From the NCBI GenBank assembly GCA_963665575.2, contig CAXXDW010000006.1, positions 1,178,001 to 1,242,000 on the forward strand: DNA of 64,000 nt, in the 5' to 3' direction. Under the pieces are notes generated by a model. It ran no database searches. It saw nothing but the letters and a program-made list of their open reading frames with translations, and had not been told where the DNA came from. Source of the stretch: Rariloculus sp963665575. GTDB taxonomy: Bacteria > Pseudomonadota > Gammaproteobacteria > Steroidobacterales > Rariloculaceae. This document shows positions 8,676-17,354 of this stretch, piece by piece. A program made the position numbers and the translations under genes. Each line of letters starts with the position of its first letter. Within the stretch, counting starts at the first letter, position 1.

Positions 8676-10007
8676 TCAGGCATCGAGATCGAGGGCTCCC
8701 GAGCTGTCGCCGAACAGTTCGATCTCGACGTCGAGCTGCTGCAGCATCGTCACGAGCAGATTGCACATCGGCGTATCCATCTCGTAGGCCAGATGGGTGC
8801 CGGTCGGGATGCGTCCGCCGAGCGACCCGAAGGTCAGGCAGGGGATATCGGAGTGCCGGTGCAGGTTGCCGTTGCCCATGCCGCCGCCATAGACGATCAG
8901 GCTCTGGTCGAGCAGCGACCCGTCGCCGTCGGGCGTGGCCGCGAGCTTCTCGATGAACGGCGCGAAGACTCGCAGGTTGTGGGTGTCGATTCGCGACTTC
9001 AGTGCCATGAGCGTGGGGTCGTCACGATGATGGGAGACGCCGTGGTGGTTGCCGCCGACGCCGATCTGCGCGTAGCTGCGCCCGCTCAACTCGCGCGCAT
9101 AGATCATGGAGAAGACGCGGGTGGCGTCGGTCTGAAAGGCGAGGTGTTGCAGATCGAGCATGAGCTGCGTGTGCGCCTCGAAGGTCTCGGGGATCGAGGT
9201 CGGCCGTTCTGGCAGTTCGAGCGACTGCTCGCCGCGCGCTTCGGTGTTCTGGATGCGGCGCTCGATCTCGCGGACCGTGTCGAGGTATTCGTTGATCTTC
9301 GACCGGTCGCCGCCGCCGAGCTTGCCCGCAAGCCGCCTGGCCTCCGCGTCGACCGAATCGAGCAGGCTGCCGGTGCGCCTGACGCGCGCAAGGCGCTCGG
9401 CACTGGAGCCGCCGTCGCCGAAGAGCCGCTCGAAGACCACTCGCGGGTGGATCTCGGTCATGTTCGGCGTCGACTCGTTGCGCCACGAGACCGTGTTGAC
9501 ATAGAAGCAGTCGCCGGAATCGCAGGCGCCCTGCTGCGGAGTCTCCACGGTCAGCTCAAGCGACTGGATCGGCGAGTCGCTGCCGATCTGCCGCGCCGCG
9601 AGTTGGTCGGCGCTCGTGGCGACCCTGACCTCCACACCCGGACGCGTTCGGTCGTAGACGTGTACGCCCGTGAGCCAGGCCGCACAGGCGCGCGTATGGT
9701 CGCCGGAGCCGTCGCCCCTGGAGTCGGCTTCGAGGTGGGACAGCCCCGTCAGCACATTCATGTGCTCGCGGACGCCTGCGAGCGGCAGCAGATTCGGAGG
9801 GAGCGTGAAGTCCCTGCCGGTTGTCGCCGGTTTCCAGTCGTCGTGGATTATGCCGTTGCCGACGTAAACGAAACCGAGCCTCGGGACCGGCGCAGGCGCC
9901 TGTCCAAAAGCCGGCACCATCGCGTCGAGCATGGGCAGCGCGACTGCGGCGCCCGCGCCGCGCAGGAAGGTACGTCGCGCGATGGACTTGCCTGTGACGT
10001 ATCTCAT
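8676..10007 (-). CDS. DUF1552 family protein, Tat-exported
   Basis: A 443-residue protein with a twin-arginine signal (SIARRTFLRGAGAAVALPMLD) followed by a DUF1552 domain (LGFVYVGNGIIHDDWKP, LTGLSHLEADSRGDGSGDHTRA, VGGNHHGVSHHRDD, LIVYGGGMGNGNLHRHSDIPC). It overlaps the upstream DUF1592 gene by four bases (10004-10007), so the two are translationally coupled. This pairing is common in planctomycetes and some gammaproteobacteria. The role is not established; the metal-ligand-like HHGVSHH cluster suggests a sulfatase/phosphatase-type fold. Confidence 0.88.
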   Translation of the reverse strand: MRYVTGKSIARRTFLRGAGAAVALPMLDAMVPAFGQAPAPVPRLGFVYVGNGIIHDDWKPATTGRDFTLPPNLLPLAGVREHMNVLTGLSHLEADSRGDGSGDHTRACAAWLTGVHVYDRTRPGVEVRVATSADQLAARQIGSDSPIQSLELTVETPQQGACDSGDCFYVNTVSWRNESTPNMTEIHPRVVFERLFGDGGSSAERLARVRRTGSLLDSVDAEARRLAGKLGGGDRSKINEYLDTVREIERRIQNTEARGEQSLELPERPTSIPETFEAHTQLMLDLQHLAFQTDATRVFSMIYARELSGRSYAQIGVGGNHHGVSHHRDDPTLMALKSRIDTHNLRVFAPFIEKLAATPDGDGSLLDQSLIVYGGGMGNGNLHRHSDIPCLTFGSLGGRIPTGTHLAYEMDTPMCNLLVTMLQQLDVEIELFGDSSGALDLDA

Positions 10008-12391
10008 CGGTTTGCCTCCGTGACCGCAGCGGCCGCGTTCGCTGCGGTGCCGTCGCGCGGGTTGCGCATCCGAAACGGTACGCTCAACACGATGCCTTCG
10101 ACGATCGACGCGAAACTGTAGCCATCGTTCGCGGCATCTCGAACGATGGCTCGCACTGCCGGCGCGTCGTAGTACTGGATGTTGCGCCCGAGCGCATACA
10201 TTAGCAGTTTCTCCGAAAACGCACGTGCGAAACGATCCGGACGTTGCGCAAGGTGGTTCCTCAGGCCCGTGATGCCGTCGATGGGGGTGCCGTCCGGCAA
10301 CTCGCTCCGAGCGTCCACCTCAACGCCCGCGGAGCGGTCCCGCCATTGGCCGACGGCATCGAAATTCTCAAGCGCAAAGCCGATCGCATCCATCTCGTAG
10401 TGGCAGCCTGCACATGCCGGGTCTTCGCGGTGCCGTTCGAGCGCCTCGCGCAGGGTCAGCACCGCTCCATCCTGTTCGGTGACGAGGCTCGGCACGTCGC
10501 GTGGCGGTGGCGGCGGCGGCGCCGCGAGCAGGTTCTCGAGCACGTACTTGCCGCGCAACACCGGCGAGGTTCGCGTCGAATACGAGGTCAGGGTCAGGAT
10601 GCCGCCCTTGCCCAGCAGCCCGGCCCGCGGACTGTCTTCCGGCAGTTCGACCCGCCGGAAGTGGCTCCCTTCGATGTTTGCAAGCCCATAATGTTCGGCA
10701 AGGCGCTCGTTGACGAAAGTGTGGTTCGCCGTGATGAGTTCGAGGATGCTGCCGCCGCCGCGCAGTACGCTGTCGATGAAAAGTTCAGTCTCGATCGCGA
10801 AGGCGTCGCGCAGCGTTTCGTCGTAGTCTCGGAAGAGATAGAGATCCGGGTCCTTGCTCTCGATGTCGCCAAGAAACAGCCACTGGGAGGCGAAGTTGCT
10901 CACGAGCGAGGTCGAGCGCGGGTCGGCGAGCATGCGTTCGACCTGCGCCTGGAGCGTTCCGGGATCCTGCAGCCGTCCCGCGGCGGCAAGCTCGAGAAGT
11001 TCGTCGTCGGGAATGCTGCTCCAGAGGAAAAAGGACAGTCGAGACGCGAGTTCGAACGAACCGATCGCGTAAGCCTTGCCGGGCTCAGCGCCGGGCGGAT
11101 CGATCTCCACGCGATACAGGAACTGCGGGCTGACCAGGATGCGCTCGAGTGCGTACTGGATGCCGCGTTCGAAACCGCCTTCGGCGAAGCCCGTCTCGTA
11201 GAACGGCCAGATCTCGTCAAGCTCGATGTCGGACACGGGCCGCCGGTATGCGCGGTGCGCGAGTGCAGTGAGCACTTCGCTTGCGCAGGCGCGCTCGCCG
11301 AGTTCGCCGTCCGGCGTGCAGGTGAAGATTCGCGCGCGGCTGGGCGTGTCGCCAGGACCGGTCGGGTTGAAAGGACCGGAGATCGTGACGAGTTCGATGT
11401 CGGGCAGCGCGCCGCGGCTCCTGCGCCGGACCCTCAGCGTCGACTCGTCGAAGGCCTCGCTGCGTTCGACGAAGGTCACGCCGAATTGTGCCGGACCCGC
11501 CGGGAGCGGCAATCGGAATTGAAACGGCGGCGGGCGTCGCGGGAACCCGCGGTTCCCGGTCACGACCGTTGCCGCCGCGACGCGTTCGCCGTTCACGAGG
11601 ACCTCGAGCTCGTGCAGCTCGTGCGAACCGCCCGCAAACTCCACGCGAATGACGTATTCGCCGTCGAGCGGCAGGAAGCTCTCGACAAGGAGCCCGCCGC
11701 GCGTGCCGAGCGGCAGTCCAGGCAGATGCGTGTCCTGCGGCAACTGCAGTGCCATGCGATGCCGGTTGACGAGCGGCGGCGTGTTCATGTCGCCGACGGC
11801 AAGGCGGCTGATCCTTCTCGCCGTGTCGATGTACCGCTCCATGTTGCTCGGGGCAATGAACAGCAGTTCGGCGATGTTGTCGAAGCCGCTCGACCTGTTG
11901 TCGGCGGGTAGCAGCAGCTCGAAGTCGAGTTCGGCCGGAAGGCCTTCGAGCGCGAGCAGATCGCGTATGGCGTTGCGGTACTCGGTGCGCGTCAGCCGGT
12001 GCAGTTGCGGAAGGTCACCCGCGTTCGGCCGTGCCGCAGCCACCGCGTCGAGTTCGGCGACCAGGAAGCGCTCGACCGTGAGGTAGTCCTCCTCGGGCGG
12101 CCGCGGTTCGTCCGGCGGCGGCATCGCGCGGTCGGTGATCTTTCGCAGGACCTTTTCCCAGACTTCCGCATGCCCGCCGACATCGGCCAGCGTCGCGGGA
12201 TCGAGCACAAGATCGCCCGAGCGGCCAATCTCGTCGTGACAGTCGAGGCAGTTTGCGCCGATCGCGGATTGTGCCGCGGCCAGGTTCTGTTCAAATAGCC
12301 CGTACCGCTCGGCAAGCCAGGCGCCTGCAAGCGCTGCCGCGCACGCGAGCACCGCGGCGTAGAGCGGTTTGGTGCCGGGCATCGGGCGCAT
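10004..12391 (-). CDS. DUF1592/DUF1588 multidomain c-type cytochrome-like protein
   Basis: A 795-residue exported protein with an N-terminal signal/anchor (residues about 9-27), a cytochrome c motif CLDCH (Cys48, Cys51, His52), then the family series: DUF1587 (LHRLTRTEYRNAIRDLL), DUF1595 (TCTPDGELGERACASEVL), DUF1592 (QYALERILVSPQFLYR, SRLSFFLWSSIPDDELL), DUF1588 (GKGGILTLTSYSTRTSPVLR) with a second CAGCH, and DUF1585 at the C-terminus (AFSEKLLMYALGR). Start at 12391 has GGGGGAG seven bases upstream. It heads the operon with the DUF1552 and hydrolase genes. Probably a periplasmic redox complex; substrate unknown. Confidence 0.88.
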   Translation of the reverse strand: MRPMPGTKPLYAAVLACAAALAGAWLAERYGLFEQNLAAAQSAIGANCLDCHDEIGRSGDLVLDPATLADVGGHAEVWEKVLRKITDRAMPPPDEPRPPEEDYLTVERFLVAELDAVAAARPNAGDLPQLHRLTRTEYRNAIRDLLALEGLPAELDFELLLPADNRSSGFDNIAELLFIAPSNMERYIDTARRISRLAVGDMNTPPLVNRHRMALQLPQDTHLPGLPLGTRGGLLVESFLPLDGEYVIRVEFAGGSHELHELEVLVNGERVAAATVVTGNRGFPRRPPPFQFRLPLPAGPAQFGVTFVERSEAFDESTLRVRRRSRGALPDIELVTISGPFNPTGPGDTPSRARIFTCTPDGELGERACASEVLTALAHRAYRRPVSDIELDEIWPFYETGFAEGGFERGIQYALERILVSPQFLYRVEIDPPGAEPGKAYAIGSFELASRLSFFLWSSIPDDELLELAAAGRLQDPGTLQAQVERMLADPRSTSLVSNFASQWLFLGDIESKDPDLYLFRDYDETLRDAFAIETELFIDSVLRGGGSILELITANHTFVNERLAEHYGLANIEGSHFRRVELPEDSPRAGLLGKGGILTLTSYSTRTSPVLRGKYVLENLLAAPPPPPPRDVPSLVTEQDGAVLTLREALERHREDPACAGCHYEMDAIGFALENFDAVGQWRDRSAGVEVDARSELPDGTPIDGITGLRNHLAQRPDRFARAFSEKLLMYALGRNIQYYDAPAVRAIVRDAANDGYSFASIVEGIVLSVPFRMRNPRDGTAANAAAAVTEANR

Positions 12392-12456
12392 CGCGATACT
12401 CCCCCAGGGACGTTGCCCAAAGCTGGCGACGCCGGGTTCGATCCGTTTTCAAACAT

Positions 12457-12465
12457 TGCTATAGT
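12457..12465 (+). promoter_or_regulatory. Candidate extended -10 promoter for the ankyrin gene
   Basis: TGCTATAGT matches an extended -10 element (TGn + TATAGT). It lies 29 bp before the ATG at 12495, in the 103-bp gap between two divergent genes. No good -35 is visible, which is common for extended -10 promoters. Confidence 0.35.
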
Positions 12466-12494
12466 GCCTGAAACGGCACATTGGGGCACGACGG

Positions 12495-14099
12495 ATGGAC
12501 ACAAGAACCACAATACCCGGTCCAACGCGCCTCCTTGCGGCAATTTGCCTCGCGCTGGGGTCGGCATCATCCGCAGCCGCCACACCGTTGCTCGAAACGG
12601 TCCTTCTTGACGACAGCGCCGCGGTGCGCGTAGCGCTCGCCGAAGGCGCCGATGTCAACGACCGCGCCGCCGACGGTACCACGGCTTTGCACCATGCCGC
12701 ACGGATTGGCGCGCTCGAGGTCGCGGAGCTGCTGCTCGCTGCGGGTGCCGAAGTCGATGCGCGGACGCGCTATGGCGTCACGCCGCTTGCGCTTGCGGCG
12801 GCGAGCGGCAGTCCGCAACTCGTGATGCGGCTGATCGAGGCCGGCGCCGATCCGGACGCGACCTCGCGCGAAGGTCAGACGGTGCTCATGAACGCTGCGC
12901 TGAATGGCGCGCCCGCGACGATCGAAGCGTTGCTGAGCCACGGAGCGAACGTGAACGCCGCGGAGCAGTTTCGCGGCCAGACGGCGCTCATGTGGGCGGC
13001 GGCCAAAGGCAACACGCCGGCGGTCACGGCGCTCGTGCAGGCAGGCGCCGACATCTCGGCGGAGTCGTCCGCGGGGTTCACGGCGTTCCTCTTCGCGGTG
13101 CGCGAAAACCGGATCGAAGCCGCCCGCAGGCTGCTTGAGCTCGGCGCCAACGTGGAGGACCGGGCGCCCGACGGTACGAGTGCGCTCAACGTCGCCATGG
13201 TAAATGCCTACTACGACCTCGCTGCACTGTTGCTCGACCACGACGCCGACCCGAATGCCAGGGACCCGCGTGGTTCCGCGCTTCACACGCTCGCCTGGCT
13301 TCACAAGCCGGGCTCCACCTGGGACGCCGCAGCGCTCTCGAGCGAACCGGAAACCGCGCCCCGGCCGCTCGGCCGCCTGACTGCGCTTGATATCGGCCGC
13401 AAGCTTCTCGAGCATGGTGCGAATCCCGACTTGCGCGTCGATTTCGAGGAGCAGACCTTCACCAAGGGTCTCGGTACTACGCGCAACCTGCCGGGCCTCA
13501 TGCTCGGGCGCCACTACCTCAGCTACCGCGGTGCGACGCCTTTTTACGTCGCGGCGCGCAACGGCGATTACCGGCTCATGGAGCTCCTCGCGCAGTTCGG
13601 TGCCGACGCAACGATGCCGACACTCGCCGGCGTCACGCCGCTCATGGCCGCGGCCGGGCTCGACTACTACGAGGGCGAGACTCCGGGACCGTACGTCGGC
13701 GTGCCCGAGGCCGAGAGGCTGCAGGCCGTCAAGCTCGCGCACGAACTCGGCAACGACATCGAGGCGCAAACGGACTTCGGCGACTACGAGATGGTCGGCG
13801 GTGCCGCGTTCACCCTGCTGACCTATCCGGAGAACTTCGACGAGCTCGTGCACCTTGGCGTCGGCGACTTTCGTTTCGACGGCATGCGGGCCATTCATGG
13901 TGCGGTGATCTCCAACCAGCCGTCGATCCTCGCCTACCTCATCGAGGAGGACGCGCAGGTCAACGTGACGAACGAGCTTGGCTGGACGCCGTACATGATT
14001 GCGCAGGGCATATTTCTCGCAAACGCCAAGAAGGAGTTCCCGGTCGCGGCCGAGATGCTGATCGAGGCCGGCGCCGACACGAGTCTCGACGGCTACTGA
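12495..14099 (+). CDS. Ankyrin-repeat exported protein
   Basis: A 534-residue protein with a Sec signal peptide (LLAAICLALGSASSAAATP) and about ten ankyrin repeats, the clearest being DGTTALHHAARIGALEVAEL, YGVTPLALAAASGSPQLVM, GQTALMWAAAKGNTPAV and RGATPFYVAARNGDYRLMEL. The predicted location is the periplasm. It is transcribed divergently from the DUF1592 gene. Periplasmic ankyrin proteins beside DUF1592/DUF1552 pairs are a pattern I associate with marine gammaproteobacteria, suggesting a scaffold or chaperone role; this is inference. Confidence 0.88.
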   Translation: MDTRTTIPGPTRLLAAICLALGSASSAAATPLLETVLLDDSAAVRVALAEGADVNDRAADGTTALHHAARIGALEVAELLLAAGAEVDARTRYGVTPLALAAASGSPQLVMRLIEAGADPDATSREGQTVLMNAALNGAPATIEALLSHGANVNAAEQFRGQTALMWAAAKGNTPAVTALVQAGADISAESSAGFTAFLFAVRENRIEAARRLLELGANVEDRAPDGTSALNVAMVNAYYDLAALLLDHDADPNARDPRGSALHTLAWLHKPGSTWDAAALSSEPETAPRPLGRLTALDIGRKLLEHGANPDLRVDFEEQTFTKGLGTTRNLPGLMLGRHYLSYRGATPFYVAARNGDYRLMELLAQFGADATMPTLAGVTPLMAAAGLDYYEGETPGPYVGVPEAERLQAVKLAHELGNDIEAQTDFGDYEMVGGAAFTLLTYPENFDELVHLGVGDFRFDGMRAIHGAVISNQPSILAYLIEEDAQVNVTNELGWTPYMIAQGIFLANAKKEFPVAAEMLIEAGADTSLDGY

Positions 14100-14204
14100 A
14101 CCGCCAGCCTGTCCGTGTATCGTCACGGCTTGCCGGCGGTGTCCTGACACTGCAACAATCGGCCTGCGCCGCAGCGACACAGCGACACAACAGGAGCTCA
14201 TCCA

Positions 14205-14612
14205 ATGACATGGACCCGAAATTCGCTCGTCATGCTCGCGTCGATCGGATCGATTGCAGCGGGCGGCAGCGCGCTTGCGCATCACTCCTTCGCGGCGATC
14301 TACGACACCGAGCGCAGCGTGACCCTGAGCGGCGTCGTCACGAACGTCGAGTGGCTCAACCCGCACGCGCACTTCTTCGTCGATGTCGAGACCGACGACG
14401 GCGCCGTGGAGAACTGGGATTTCGAACTCGCGAGCCCCAACGGCCTCATGCGGCTCGGCTGGCGGCGCGACTCGCTCAAGCCCGGTGACGAGGTCACGGT
14501 TGTCGGTCTGCGGGCGCGCGACGGCTCGCCGCGCGCGAATACGCGCTCCGTGACCCTTGCGGACGGCACCGAGATGTTCTCCGGCGACGGCCAGCAGGGT
14601 GGGCTCCTGTGA
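14205..14612 (+). CDS. DUF6152 family exported protein
   Basis: A 135-residue product with a CAGGAG site ahead of the ATG at 14205. It has a signal peptide (to GSALA) and a mature N-terminus HHSFAAIYD, then VTNVEWLNPHAHFFVDVE and a small beta-barrel-like remainder (GDEVTVVGLRARDGSPRANT). This is a full-length DUF6152 protein of unknown function, paralogous to the truncated gene at 1-237. Its TGA overlaps the GTG start of the next gene, so the two are coupled. Confidence 0.85.
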   Translation: MTWTRNSLVMLASIGSIAAGGSALAHHSFAAIYDTERSVTLSGVVTNVEWLNPHAHFFVDVETDDGAVENWDFELASPNGLMRLGWRRDSLKPGDEVTVVGLRARDGSPRANTRSVTLADGTEMFSGDGQQGGLL

Positions 14613-15406
14613 GACGGTGGGCGTGCCATCGGCTGATCGGCGCATTGGCGCTGGCGGGCGTCGTCCTGGCCGTTGCCGAGGCTCGGGCGCAGTGGTTCTA
14701 CCATCAGGAACCGGACATACCGCGGCTTGCGGACGGCTCGGTCGACCTCGACGGTCCGGTGCCGATGCTGGCCAATGGCAAACCATCGCTGGCAGGACTC
14801 TGGGAGCACGACGACCCGCTCGGCTACCTGTTCAACATCGCGTCCGATCTCCAAGACGATGTGCCATTCCAGCCGTGGGCGCGGGAGGTCTTCGAGCAGC
14901 GCATGGCACGGCGCGGCGCCGACGATCCCAACAATTTCTGCATGCCGAGCGGCACGGTCATGAAACATGCGATACCGGCGCCGTTCAAGATCGTCCAGGA
15001 TCCGAACCTTCTCGTGCTCCTGTACGAGTCGCGCACGATCTTCCGGCAGATCTTCACCGATGCCCGCCCGTTTCCCGAGGACCCGCAACCGGCCTGGTAC
15101 GGATACTCGGTCGGCCACTGGGAAGAAGATACCCTCGTCGTCGAATCGATGGGCTACAACGACCGGTTCTGGCTCGATACGCAGGGGCGCCCGTCCACGG
15201 AGCAGCTTCGGGTTATAGAACGATTTTCTCGGCCGAGCTTCGGCCGTCTCGAGGTCGAGATCACGGTCGACGATCCGGGCGCGTACACGGCGCCCTGGAC
15301 GGTTCGCCAGACGATGCACTATCTGCCCGATACCGACCTGATCGAGCACATCTGCCAGGAGGCGAACCGGTTTCCCGAGCAGATCGGCCTCGAACCTGCC
15401 GAGTAG
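14609..15406 (+). CDS. Exported protein of unknown function, partner of DUF6152
   Basis: A 265-residue protein starting at a GTG that overlaps the DUF6152 stop (GTGA, 14609-14612). It has a signal peptide ending AEARAQ, then FYHQEPDIPRLADGSVDLDG, a NFCMPSGTVMKHAIPAPFKI segment with a single conserved-looking Cys, LLVLLYESRTIFRQIFTDARP and YGYSVGHWEEDTLVVES. This TIFRQIFTDGR/GHWEGDTLVVET pattern is common in exported proteins encoded beside DUF6152, but no biochemical role is known to me. Tight coupling suggests the two products act together in the periplasm. Confidence 0.75.
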   Translation: MRRWACHRLIGALALAGVVLAVAEARAQWFYHQEPDIPRLADGSVDLDGPVPMLANGKPSLAGLWEHDDPLGYLFNIASDLQDDVPFQPWAREVFEQRMARRGADDPNNFCMPSGTVMKHAIPAPFKIVQDPNLLVLLYESRTIFRQIFTDARPFPEDPQPAWYGYSVGHWEEDTLVVESMGYNDRFWLDTQGRPSTEQLRVIERFSRPSFGRLEVEITVDDPGAYTAPWTVRQTMHYLPDTDLIEHICQEANRFPEQIGLEPAE

Positions 15407-15652
15407 CTCGCTCGACGGCGCGGCGCGCAACCGGGCTTGCCACGCCGAAGTTGCATCTCGGCTGCACGGCCCCGCATCGACCCGAAGCAGAAACGTCCCA
15501 TTCGCATTCGTTTCCGATCGCCTGAAACAGCTACGGGGACGCTTGCAGGCGAGCGGCGCCCCGCCGTCCTGTCGCGCGCAACGCGGCGCATGGTTATGAT
15601 TCGGGCGACAGCACACAAACCAGTCGGGAAACGGTCAAAGAGGACGACGCCC

Positions 15653-16371
15653 ATGATCAAGAACACAAGATTCCTTGCCAGCCTCCTGTCCACGGCGCTC
15701 ATGGCGTTTGCCCTGCAACTGCCGGCGGCTGCGGAAACGATCGCCGTGATCGGTACGGGCAACGTCGGCGGAGCGCTCGGCCCCGAGTTCGCCGCGCTCG
15801 GCCACACGATCGTTTACGGCTCGCGGGAACCTGGACGGGACGATGTCGTCGCGCTCGTCGAGCGCACAGGCAACGGCGCGTCGGCGACAACGCCCGCCGA
15901 AGCCGTCGTCGGCGCCGACATGGTGGTCCTCGCGGTACCGGGCACAGCGGCCGAGGAAATCACACGCGACCTCGGAGACCTGTCGGGCAGGATCATCCTC
16001 GACCCGACGAACCGCATTGCCCGCGGCGGGGACTATCCCATGCACGGTGTCGAAGGCAAGGGTTCGAACGCGGCGCTGATCCAGGCCGCAGCGCCCGGTT
16101 CGCGCGTCGTCAAGGCATTCAACACGCTCAATTATTTGCAGATGATCGATCCGGAGACTTCGGGCGGAGCGCTGACGATCCCGCTCGCCGGCGACGATGC
16201 CGCAGCCAAGGCCCCTTCGTCGCGGCGCTCGTCGAGGGCATGGGGCTGCACGCGATGGATGTCGGGCCCCTCGATTACGCGTACGTGCTGGAAGGCATGC
16301 TGGTCATCTGGGCCAACGCGCGCGGCATGGGCACACCGTACAACTACTACTTGAGGCCCCAGCCCGAGTAA
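15653..16371 (+). pseudogene. NADP-binding reductase (F420/NADP oxidoreductase-like), frameshifted
   Basis: From the ATG at 15653 the product has a signal peptide (MIKNTRFLASLLSTALMAFA) and a Rossmann domain (IAVIGTGNVGGALGPEFAAL, VYGSREPGRDD, MVVLAVPG, ILDPTNRIARG, VKAFNTLN). This resembles the COG2085/NADPH-dependent F420 reductase family. After IPLAGDDAAAK the frame drifts into nonsense. The family C-terminus (GPFVAALVEGMGL, LDYAYVLEGML, GTPYNYYLRPQPE) continues in another frame from about 16210 to the stop at 16369-16371. One missing G in AAGGCCCC near 16210 explains it. It may be a sequencing error rather than real decay. Confidence 0.75.
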
Positions 16372-16439
16372 CGTCCCGCCAGGGCGATTGACTGTCGGCG
16401 GTGGCGCATCCAGTCCGCCGCCGGCACGTTCCCGCTGCG

Positions 16440-17309
16440 ATGCATTCTTCGATGCTGGCCAGGGTGCAGATTCTGCTCGGCGCGGCGCTCTTCTCGACGG
16501 GCGGGGTCGCAATCAAGCTGTCGTCGCTGAGCGGCTGGCAGGTCGCGGGCTTTCGCGCGGCCGCGGCCGCGGTGTTCATGGTGCTGCTGTTGCCGACCGT
16601 ACGGCGCAATGTGAGCTGGCGCAGCGCCGTCGTTGCAGTTCCGTGGTCCGCGACGCTCGTGCTCTACACGCTCGCGAACAAGGAGACGACGGCGGCCAAC
16701 GCAATATTCCTGCAGGACACGGCGCCGTTCTACCTGTTGATTCTCGCGCCCTGGCTGCTCGGTGAGCGCATCGCAAGATCGGACCTCGCGTTCCTCGCCG
16801 CGTTGATCCTGGGCGCGGTCCTGCTGTTTACCACGACTTCCGAACCGCTTGCGACGGCGCCGCGGCCGACGCTCGGGAATACCTACGGGCTGGCTTCGGG
16901 CCTGACCTGGGCGCTCGCGTTGACGGGCCTGCGCTGGGTCGCGCGGCGCACCGGGCATTCGCGGGAGGATCCGTTGGCGATCGTCGCCATCGGCTGCGTG
17001 TTTGCATTCGTCGTCTGCGCCCCGGCCGCGTTCCCGGTCGCCTCGATGCCGCTGCTCGACTGGGGCGTCGTGCTCTATCTCGGCGTGATTCAGATCGCCG
17101 TCGCCTACATCTTCATCACGCGCGGCGTAAGGCGGGTCTCCGCGTTCGAATCGTCATTGCTGCTGCTCTTTGAGCCCGCGCTATCGGTGCTGTGGGCCTG
17201 GATCGTGCTGGCCGAGGCGCCGCCGGGCTTCGCGCTTGTCGGCTGCGGGATCATCCTGTGCGCAACCGCGACGCACACCATCCTCAAGGCGCGCGCGCGA
17301 CCGGCGTAG
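16440..17309 (+). CDS. DMT superfamily (EamA) transporter
   Basis: A 289-residue membrane protein with about ten hydrophobic segments arranged as two EamA halves: GAALFSTGGVAIKLSSL starts the first; TYGLASGLTWALALTGLRWV starts the second. The VLYTLANKETTAANAIFLQD segment is typical of the family, which exports metabolites such as amino acids. The start is uncertain: a GTG at 16401, the ATG at 16440 (chosen) or an ATG at 16452; none has a strong ribosome-binding site. Substrate unknown. Confidence 0.85.
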   Translation: MHSSMLARVQILLGAALFSTGGVAIKLSSLSGWQVAGFRAAAAAVFMVLLLPTVRRNVSWRSAVVAVPWSATLVLYTLANKETTAANAIFLQDTAPFYLLILAPWLLGERIARSDLAFLAALILGAVLLFTTTSEPLATAPRPTLGNTYGLASGLTWALALTGLRWVARRTGHSREDPLAIVAIGCVFAFVVCAPAAFPVASMPLLDWGVVLYLGVIQIAVAYIFITRGVRRVSAFESSLLLLFEPALSVLWAWIVLAEAPPGFALVGCGIILCATATHTILKARARPA

Positions 17310-17354
17310 CGCCTGTGTCACCTCGAGAATCCGGGGAGGCAGGCCGGGGCGCCG

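Noticed and set aside
12567..14786. Minus-strand 739-codon open frame over the ankyrin gene
   Set aside because: Mirror of a GC-rich gene; the ankyrin and DUF6152 motifs on the plus strand explain the region.
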